Part shown: one piece after another, positions 1 through 4,585 of the stretch | Layout: the number at the start of each line of letters is the position of its first letter | Numbering within the stretch: position 1 is the stretch's first letter | Source of the DNA: Deltaproteobacteria bacterium | Lineage (GTDB): Bacteria > Desulfobacterota > Desulfobaccia > Desulfobaccales > 0-14-0-80-60-11 | DNA length: 6,517 bases | Reading direction: 5' to 3' | Assembly (NCBI GenBank): GCA_021817645.1 | Contig: JAKAGH010000182.1 | Location: 1-6,517, forward strand | Notes under the pieces: model-generated | What the model was told of the DNA's origin: nothing | Databases searched by the model: none | The model's input: only the letters and a program-made list of their open reading frames with translations | Position numbers and translations under genes: made by a program

Positions 1-57
1 GGTTACGGCTGCGGCATCTGTCACACCGCCTGTGAAATGACGGCCATTAACCTATAG
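1..57 (+). CDS. C-terminal end of an iron-sulfur cluster protein (5' part outside window)
   Basis: Frame 1 is open from the first base and stops at TAG 55-57, giving an 18-residue tail that reads GYGCGICHTACEMTAINL. The pattern C-x2-C-x3-C followed by x3-A-I is the back half of a bacterial ferredoxin-type 4Fe-4S motif, so the protein very probably bound a cluster close to its C-terminus. In a standard CX2CX2CX3C motif the first Cys would sit at residue 1 of this tail, where a Gly is seen. The fourth ligand must then come from further upstream, as happens in the second cluster of QueG-like and reductive-dehalogenase-like proteins. The family cannot be fixed from 18 residues. The next gene starts 63 bases downstream on the same strand. 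Confidence 0.6.
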   Translation, partial: GYGCGICHTACEMTAINL

Positions 58-120
58 CCGCGGCAAGAAAATCCCCTGGCCGCCAATCTTTGGTGAGTCA
101 AAGGGTGTAGCCGGAGAAAA

Positions 121-1950
121 ATGAAGCGATATCTACCATATGCCGGTTGGCTGTGCCTCTTTTTCTACAACACCTTGGGAGGGATTACCCATTTCCGCCT
201 GGAAATCATGCGGCCCCTGGCCCTGACCCTGTTTCTGGGTCTGACTCCGCTTCTGCTTTACCGGCGGCGCCGGGGCCAGGCCTCGGACCTGGACCTGGAC
301 CTGATTGTCTATTTTTTCCTGGCCACCCTGGGTTTCTGGCTTTTTCCTGACGGATTGGGCCGCGTCATGGCGCTCTATGCCAACACCGTCCTTTACCTGG
401 TCCTCTGCCTCACAGCCGCGGTGCCGCCGCTTTTGGGCGCGGCGCCTTTTACCACCTTCTTCGCCCGCCAGAGCGCGCCCACCGCGGTTTGGGATACGCC
501 CCTGTTTAAAGAAATCAACCGGCGCCTTACCGCGTTCTGGGCCGGACTGTTTGCCCTGTGCGCCCTGGTGACCCTGGCGCCCCACCTGTGGCCCGGCCTG
601 GGCCGGCCCTGGCTCTTTTATCTCGTTTTGCCCATGGCGTTGCTGGGAACGGGGTTCCAGGTGAACCGCTGGTATCCGGCCCAGCGGCGGCGGCAACTGG
701 GATTGTCCCCTGGTATTACGGCGGGGCCTGCCTCCCTGGAAGAGGCGAGCCCTAACCCGCAAATAACTGCTTCGGTGCCCAAGGAGAATACAAAAATGAT
801 GGCAAAGTTCAAGGCGGTGGCTATTAACGGCTCGCCCCACGAAGGCTTCGGCAATACCTCCCAGATGCTGGCCATGCTCAAAGATTCCCTGGTCCAGGAA
901 GGTTTCGACCTGGAGGAAATCTTTCTGGCCCGGCACCACATCGAATACTGCGCCGGTTGCGCCCTCTGCCTGGAAAAAGGCGCCTGCTGGATCAGGGACG
1001 ACCACCGGGCTCTAGCTCACAAACTCCTGGAGGCCGATGCCGTCATTCTGGCCTCTCCGGTCTATTTCCGCAACGTCACCGGCCAGATGAAGACCTTTCT
1101 GGACCGCTCTTTGGGCTACGGGCACCGGCCCCGGGGCACCTGGAAGCCGGGCCTGGCCGTCTGCGTCTCCGCGGGTTGGGGGGAAACCCTGGTGGCCCAA
1201 TACCTCGCCCAGACGCTCCGCGTCTTTGGGGCCTTTGCCCTGGGGCAGTTCACCGCCATCGCCGTGGGACCCGGCGGCTTTGTGGGCCGGGAGTTGGTGG
1301 CGGCCCGGGCCGCGGACCTGGCCCGGGACCTGGGACGGGCGGCGCGGGAGAGCCGCCGCTTCCCCGCCAGCGACCAGGACCTGGACTACTGGCACTTCAT
1401 GGGGGGCCTGGTGGCGGAGAACCGGGAGTTCATGAAGGCCGACTACGAACACTGGCAGAAGTTGGGGATTCTGGAGAGCTTCGAGGCTTACATAGGCCAG
1501 AGCCGCAGCGAGCCGGCCATGGACCCGGAGCTGCGCCAGGCCCACTTGCAGGAATTGATGGAACGGCAGAAGAACCGGAGCGCCGCACCTTCCCAAGCCA
1601 CCGCCGCAGAGCCGCAATCCGGCCAGACGGTACGGGAACTTCTGGAGATGATGCCCGGCGCCCTTAACCCGGACGCGGCCGCGGGTTTGACGGCCACGTA
1701 TCAGTTCGAGGTGAGCGGCAGCGAAAACTTCACGGCCCATCTGCGGATCACCAACCAGCAGGCCGTGGTCCACGAGGGTCCGGCCGACCGGCCGGAGGTC
1801 ATCATCAAAACCCCGGCGGAAGTATGGCTGGCTGTCTCCAGGGGAGAGCTGGACGGAGCCCAGGCCTTCATGACCGGCAAATTTAAAGCCGAAGGGGATC
1901 TGGGGCTGCTGATGAAGCTTAACTCTCTTTTTTCCCGGAAACCTTCTTGA
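121..1950 (+). CDS. Membrane domain - iron-sulfur flavoprotein (NADPH-dependent FMN reductase) - SCP2 domain fusion
   Basis: 609 residues, start ATG with GGAG four bases upstream. Residues 1-195 form a membrane domain with about six hydrophobic stretches (near 5-22, 31-47, 60-76, 82-106, 138-156, 162-178); its family is not recognised. Residues 199-225 are a polar linker. Residues 228-415 are a flavodoxin-fold NADPH-dependent FMN reductase domain: a flavin-phosphate loop INGSPHEGFGNTS (235-247), the SPVYFRNVTGQMKTFLDR stretch (312-329), and four cysteines 277, 280, 283 and 289 spaced CX2CX2CX5C. This is the compact motif of archaeal iron-sulfur flavoprotein (Isf), so a 4Fe-4S cluster beside FMN is likely. 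Residues about 505-606 match the SCP2 lipid-binding domain, with a typical ending around GAQAFMTGKFKAEGDL. An Ala/Gln-rich linker (485-503) precedes it. The role is inferred as electron transfer from a nicotinamide or ferredoxin donor, possibly at the membrane. An internal ribosome binding site at 781 means the flavoprotein-SCP2 part (384 residues from ATG 796) may be the main product, or two genes may have fused. Confidence 0.85.
   Translation: MKRYLPYAGWLCLFFYNTLGGITHFRLEIMRPLALTLFLGLTPLLLYRRRRGQASDLDLDLIVYFFLATLGFWLFPDGLGRVMALYANTVLYLVLCLTAAVPPLLGAAPFTTFFARQSAPTAVWDTPLFKEINRRLTAFWAGLFALCALVTLAPHLWPGLGRPWLFYLVLPMALLGTGFQVNRWYPAQRRRQLGLSPGITAGPASLEEASPNPQITASVPKENTKMMAKFKAVAINGSPHEGFGNTSQMLAMLKDSLVQEGFDLEEIFLARHHIEYCAGCALCLEKGACWIRDDHRALAHKLLEADAVILASPVYFRNVTGQMKTFLDRSLGYGHRPRGTWKPGLAVCVSAGWGETLVAQYLAQTLRVFGAFALGQFTAIAVGPGGFVGRELVAARAADLARDLGRAARESRRFPASDQDLDYWHFMGGLVAENREFMKADYEHWQKLGILESFEAYIGQSRSEPAMDPELRQAHLQELMERQKNRSAAPSQATAAEPQSGQTVRELLEMMPGALNPDAAAGLTATYQFEVSGSENFTAHLRITNQQAVVHEGPADRPEVIIKTPAEVWLAVSRGELDGAQAFMTGKFKAEGDLGLLMKLNSLFSRKPS
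781..801 (+). promoter_or_regulatory. Internal ribosome binding site and in-frame double ATG
   Basis: AAGGAG at 781-786 lies nine bases before two consecutive ATG codons (796-798, 799-801), in frame with the ATG at 121. It is a better Shine-Dalgarno than any other in the window. The position is the boundary between the membrane domain and the flavoprotein domain, where flavodoxin-like reductases normally begin (MMAKFKAVAINGSP). This suggests separate translation of a 384-residue soluble protein, or the remnant of two formerly separate genes. The motif is seen directly; its use is inferred. Confidence 0.6.
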
Positions 1951-1970
1951 AAAAATGATTTCGAGGGGGT

Positions 1971-2000
1971 GGGACGGCCGTCTCTTAAGGCGGCCGTCTC
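1971..2000 (+). repeat. 10-bp inverted repeat (hairpin)
   Basis: GGGACGGCCG (1971-1980) pairs with CGGCCGTCTC (1991-2000) over ten base pairs including one G-T wobble, leaving a ten-base loop TCTCTTAAGG. The left arm also overlaps a perfect ten-base palindrome, GACGGCCGTC (1973-1982). No T-run follows, so it does not look like an intrinsic terminator. It abuts the larger folded block at 2002-2071 and probably belongs to the same element. Confidence 0.65.
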
Positions 2001-2001
2001 G

Positions 2002-2071
2002 GCCGGTGGCACAGGCTTTCCAGTCTGTGCGGGGCTGCGGCCCAGCCTGGAAAGGCTGCGCCGCCGCCGGC
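2002..2071 (+). repeat. Structured palindromic element, predicted three-way junction (REP/BIME-like or leader RNA)
   Basis: Three stems tile this stretch almost without gaps. The outer stem is 2002-2008 with 2065-2071 (7 bp, one wobble). The first arm is 2009-2016 with 2023-2030 (8 bp, one wobble; loop TTTCCA). The second arm is 2037-2048 with 2053-2064 (11 pairs and one C-C mismatch at 2042/2059; loop GGAA, a GNRA-type tetraloop). Only 2031-2036 (GGGGCT) is unpaired at the junction. The first loop is complementary to the second. The block lies in a 212-base gap between genes. Paired inverted palindromes are typical of REP/BIME dispersed repeats; a cis-acting leader of the gene at 2163 is the alternative. 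Pairing was worked out by eye, and copy number in the genome is unknown. Confidence 0.55.
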
Positions 2072-2096
2072 AAACTAGTCGGAGCCATGGGTCCTC

Positions 2097-2111
2097 AAGG
2101 GAGACTCCCTT
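2097..2111 (+). other. Short inverted repeat, weak terminator-like
   Basis: AAGGGAG and CTCCCTT flank a single A at 2104, so a realistic hairpin is AAGGG/CCCTT with a five-base AGACT loop. It is followed by a pyrimidine-rich tract (to about 2127) broken by C and A. This could be a poor terminator separating the gene ending at 1950 from the one starting at 2163, or only a local palindrome. Confidence 0.25.
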
Positions 2112-2162
2112 TCTCCCTTATATCTTTAAGGTTCACGGAAATTCTGTTACATTTAAAATACT

Positions 2163-2858
2163 ATGCAGGAAACCATCCCCACCGTCAGACCATCACCTTT
2201 AAAACCTCTGGTCTTTATCCTGCTGGTAGCCGTAATTATTATTACCGTGCGGCTGTTGCACCTGGACCAGTACCTAGAAAAGGAGCGTCTGCGCCAGTTC
2301 GTGGCCGGTTTTGGCATTTGGGGACCCATCATCTACCTGGCCATCTGGACCCTGGCCCCTCCCCTGCTCCTCCCCGGCCTGCCCATCACCCTGGCCGGGG
2401 GCGTGCTTTTCGGTCCTTTTTGGGGGGTGGTCTATGTCATTTTCGGGTCCACCGCCGGGGCCACGCTGGCCTTGCTGGTGGCCCGCTACCTGGCCCGGGA
2501 TTGGGTGGCCAGCAAACTCCGGGGCACCAGATTGGCGACCCTGGATGAGAAGGTGGCCCGGGACGGTTGGGAGATTGTGGCCTTCACCCGGCTCGTCCCC
2601 ATCTTTCCGTTCTTCCTGGTTAACTATGCCTTCGGCCTGACCCGTATCCCCCTGTCACACTACATCCTGGCCACCTTTTTCGGCATGGTGCCGGTGACCG
2701 CGGCTTATGTCTATTTCTCCGCCAACGTCCTGGACCTTTTCCAGGGCAAGTTTTCCAAGGACCTGCTCATCGGCGTCCTCCTGCTGGCCCTGGTCTCCCT
2801 GATCCCCTTCGCGTACAAGAAGATTAAAGCCAGGAGGGGGGGCTCCTTGGATATATGA
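2163..2858 (+). CDS. TVP38/TMEM64 family membrane protein (VTT domain, DedA superfamily)
   Basis: 231 residues. An N-terminal membrane segment lies at about 14-33, and the VTT domain runs from about 60 to 185. The family signature is clear: LPGLPITLAGGVLFGPFWG (70-88) leading into GSTAGATLALLVARYLARDW (95-114), then FTRLVPIFPFFLVNYAFGLT (141-160) and an ATFFGMVPVTAAYVYF segment (170-185). A final membrane segment (about 200-217) is followed by a basic cytoplasmic tail. Length and architecture are normal for the family. Relatives act as membrane scramblases or transporters in lipid and envelope homeostasis; the bacterial substrate is usually unknown and cannot be read here. ATG 2163 has no evident Shine-Dalgarno, but no other ATG lies near the N-terminus. 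The structured block at 1971-2071 is upstream, and an exported rhodanese-like gene follows after 28 bases, so co-transcription with it is plausible. Confidence 0.88.
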   Translation: MQETIPTVRPSPLKPLVFILLVAVIIITVRLLHLDQYLEKERLRQFVAGFGIWGPIIYLAIWTLAPPLLLPGLPITLAGGVLFGPFWGVVYVIFGSTAGATLALLVARYLARDWVASKLRGTRLATLDEKVARDGWEIVAFTRLVPIFPFFLVNYAFGLTRIPLSHYILATFFGMVPVTAAYVYFSANVLDLFQGKFSKDLLIGVLLLALVSLIPFAYKKIKARRGGSLDI

Positions 2859-2886
2859 GGACCTGTCCCCGCCTGCGAGACTCCTG

Positions 2887-3921
2887 ATGCCGCCAAATAC
2901 CGGGAAACAGACCCCAGGTCAGGGAGGGCTGACTTTTCTGGCCGCGTTGGGGCTAGTTCTGCTGCTGGTGGCTCCGGTCTCCGGGGTGCCCCAAGGGGGC
3001 TATGCCCATCCGGAAATGTTGATCCAGCCGGAAGAGCTCAAGGCCCTGCTGGACCGCAAAGCCTCAAACCTCCGCATCATCGATGTGCGCCATAAGGCCA
3101 AGTATTATCTGGGGCATGTCCCCGGCGCGTTGGAGGTCTGGCGGCCGGACCTGGAGGACAAAAATAACCCGGGCCTCATGCCCCCCCGGGCCCAGGTGGA
3201 AGCCCTGTTAAGCCGCCTGGGGGTGGGCGGCAAAGACATCCTGGTCCTCTATGGCGATCTCTATGATCATGCCCACTTGTGGCTGGTCCTGGCTTATTAC
3301 GGCTTTCCCCTGGAGCGGCTGCGGCTCCTGGATGGCGGTCTCGAGGCCTGGAGGGCCAAAGGCTACCCGACCCAGCTAACCGCACCCCGGGTCAGCCCCA
3401 CCAGGGTTAAATTGCCGGGAAAATCTGCCCTTCCCACTCTTTTGGCCAATCTGGCCACAGTCAAGGAAGCCTGCCGAGACCCCGGGAAAGTTATTGTGGA
3501 TGTCCGCTCTAGACGGCAATACCTGGGCCAACAGGTCAAGGAAGGCGCGGCCCGGCCCGGTCATATTCCCGGAGCCGTGTGGCTGGAGTGGCGGGAGACC
3601 GTGGTTTCTGCCGGCCCCGGCAAAGGCTGCTTACAGCCCGCAGCCGAGATTAATAAAATCTACGCGGCCCAAGGAGTCACGCCGGATAAGGACATTTTCC
3701 TCTATTCCCATAGCGGCCTGCCAGCCGCGCATAGTCTGCTGTGCCTCTACCTGGCGGGCTACCCCCTGGAGAAGCTGCACCTCTACGCCGGCTCCTGGAT
3801 AGAATGGAGCCGCAGCCCGGAAGCCGCAGAGATGGGAGACGCTGCATCCCGCCCCGGCACCCCCCTGAAAATCAAGAAATCCTCTAAAACTGAAGCAACC
3901 AGGGAAAAATCCGATCACTAA
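2887..3921 (+). CDS. Exported tandem rhodanese-like protein without catalytic cysteine
   Basis: 344 residues. A signal-peptide-like hydrophobic stretch lies at about 15-33 with probable cleavage somewhere in 33-40; there is no lipobox. Domain 1 (about 43-165) has IIDVRHKAKYYLGHVPGA (64-81) and LLDGGLEAWRAKGYP (147-161). Domain 2 (about 185-310) has VIVDVRSRRQY (202-212), RPGHIPGAVWLEW (223-235) and LYAGSWIEWSRS (299-310). This is the tandem layout of thiosulfate/3-mercaptopyruvate sulfurtransferases, in which the second domain carries the active-site Cys in a YCxxGxRA-like loop. Here that loop reads YSHSGLPAA (273-281), with Ser274 in place of Cys. The equivalent loop of domain 1 reads LYGDLYDHA (121-129), also without Cys. 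The three cysteines in the protein (196, 248, 286) are elsewhere. Classical sulfur transfer is therefore unlikely, and binding or a structural role is the inference. The Lys-rich tail (328-344) is unusual. No good ribosome binding site precedes ATG 2887. Confidence 0.82.
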   Translation: MPPNTGKQTPGQGGLTFLAALGLVLLLVAPVSGVPQGGYAHPEMLIQPEELKALLDRKASNLRIIDVRHKAKYYLGHVPGALEVWRPDLEDKNNPGLMPPRAQVEALLSRLGVGGKDILVLYGDLYDHAHLWLVLAYYGFPLERLRLLDGGLEAWRAKGYPTQLTAPRVSPTRVKLPGKSALPTLLANLATVKEACRDPGKVIVDVRSRRQYLGQQVKEGAARPGHIPGAVWLEWRETVVSAGPGKGCLQPAAEINKIYAAQGVTPDKDIFLYSHSGLPAAHSLLCLYLAGYPLEKLHLYAGSWIEWSRSPEAAEMGDAASRPGTPLKIKKSSKTEATREKSDH

Positions 3922-3965
3922 CCTAAGAAATCTTATAGATTACCTGGATAGGCGGGCCGCAACCT

Positions 3966-3996
3966 AAAGGCCTGACATATGGCGGGGAATGATATG
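3966..3996 (+). promoter_or_regulatory. Two alternative ribosome binding site/start pairs
   Basis: AAAGG (3966-3970) sits eight bases before ATG 3979, and GGGGA (3984-3988) sits five bases before the in-frame ATG 3994. Both starts leave an acceptable signal peptide, so the true start of the small exported protein is either 3979 or 3994. Confidence 0.4.
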
Positions 3997-4527
3997 TTAA
4001 GAAAATCATTCATGTTAATTTTTATAGTAATCCTGGGTGTCAGCGCCAAAGTTTCTTGGTCCGCCAACGATGATGAGGCTTACATCCTTAAGCTACGCTA
4101 TCCCAGAAGTTATGAGGCAAAAATAGATCAATTCGGACCGGACAATCGCTATGTCAAATACAAAGTCGATTTATTATTCCCTTCCAAAGACGTTGTACGA
4201 TTCTATGACGATAAATTAGAAGCTCTTGGCTGGATTCCTTTCACAGAACCAAATTATCCCGAGAGTGATAGAACATGGGATCAAATAATTGATGGCACAA
4301 TAAAGGGTGCACCTATTGCTCACCGGTTGCTCGCAGAATGGGTAAATAAAGATCATAGCAGAATAGTTGTATTGTCACTTAGATACCTCTCAGTATATTC
4401 TAATGAGAAAGAAAAGACATATTTATATGCTACAAAGACACCTCCTAATAATATTATTCAAGAAGTTACGTTGTCGGTTAGGCCATTTTCTATATTGCCA
4501 CCTCCTGGATCGGGCAAATCAGACTAA
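3979..4527 (+). CDS. Small exported protein of unknown function
   Basis: 182 residues from ATG 3979, or 177 from ATG 3994. The N-terminus is a clear Sec signal peptide: a basic start (LRK), a hydrophobic core (LIFIVILGVSA, about 13-23) and a likely cleavage after SWSA (26-29). The mature part of about 150 residues is soluble-looking, with no cysteines and no metal motif. The segment YVKYKVDLLFPSKDVVRFY (58-76), followed by LEALGWIPF (80-88), resembles small secreted hypothetical proteins carrying an FY-x-n-GW motif, but I cannot name a family. The tail is Pro/Gly-rich (ILPPPGSGKSD). Its DNA is much AT-richer than the flanking genes (roughly 40% GC by eye) and uses codons such as TTA and ATA that are scarce around it, which suggests acquisition from elsewhere. 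The spacing to neighbours is 57 and 58 bases, on the same strand. Confidence 0.7.
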   Translation: MAGNDMLRKSFMLIFIVILGVSAKVSWSANDDEAYILKLRYPRSYEAKIDQFGPDNRYVKYKVDLLFPSKDVVRFYDDKLEALGWIPFTEPNYPESDRTWDQIIDGTIKGAPIAHRLLAEWVNKDHSRIVVLSLRYLSVYSNEKEKTYLYATKTPPNNIIQEVTLSVRPFSILPPPGSGKSD

Positions 4528-4585
4528 ATTATTCAGTTAATTTCTTATAACATTTAAGGTTAATTAAATATCTCTTTACTGATTT

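Noticed and set aside
60..83. GCGGC/GCCGC inverted repeat after the first gene's stop codon
   Set aside because: Only five pairs with a 14-base loop and no T-run, so it is not a credible terminator.
1012..2088. 358-residue minus-strand open frame over the flavoprotein-SCP2 gene
   Set aside because: No recognisable domain, runs through the structured intergenic block, and lies opposite a clearly coding frame; a GC-bias shadow.
2132..2159. Possible promoter TTCACG - 16 bases - TAAAAT before the TVP38-like gene
   Set aside because: The implied transcription start would be at about 2166, inside the start codon region of the gene at 2163, so it does not fit unless the true start lies further downstream, where no suitable ATG is seen.
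1955..2548. 197-residue + strand frame spanning the intergenic palindromes into the TVP38-like gene
   Set aside because: Low-complexity Pro/Gly/His-rich translation, out of frame with the clear VTT domain; the first part simply translates the hairpins.
2831..2852. GGAG/CTCC inverted repeat around a G-run at the end of the TVP38-like gene
   Set aside because: Short stem, inside coding sequence, no T-tract; likely chance in GC-rich DNA.
4528..4585. AT-rich gap with TTAATTAA palindrome and several TATA-like hexamers
   Set aside because: No hexamer pair with good -35/-10 match and spacing could be settled on; AT-rich DNA gives such matches by chance.
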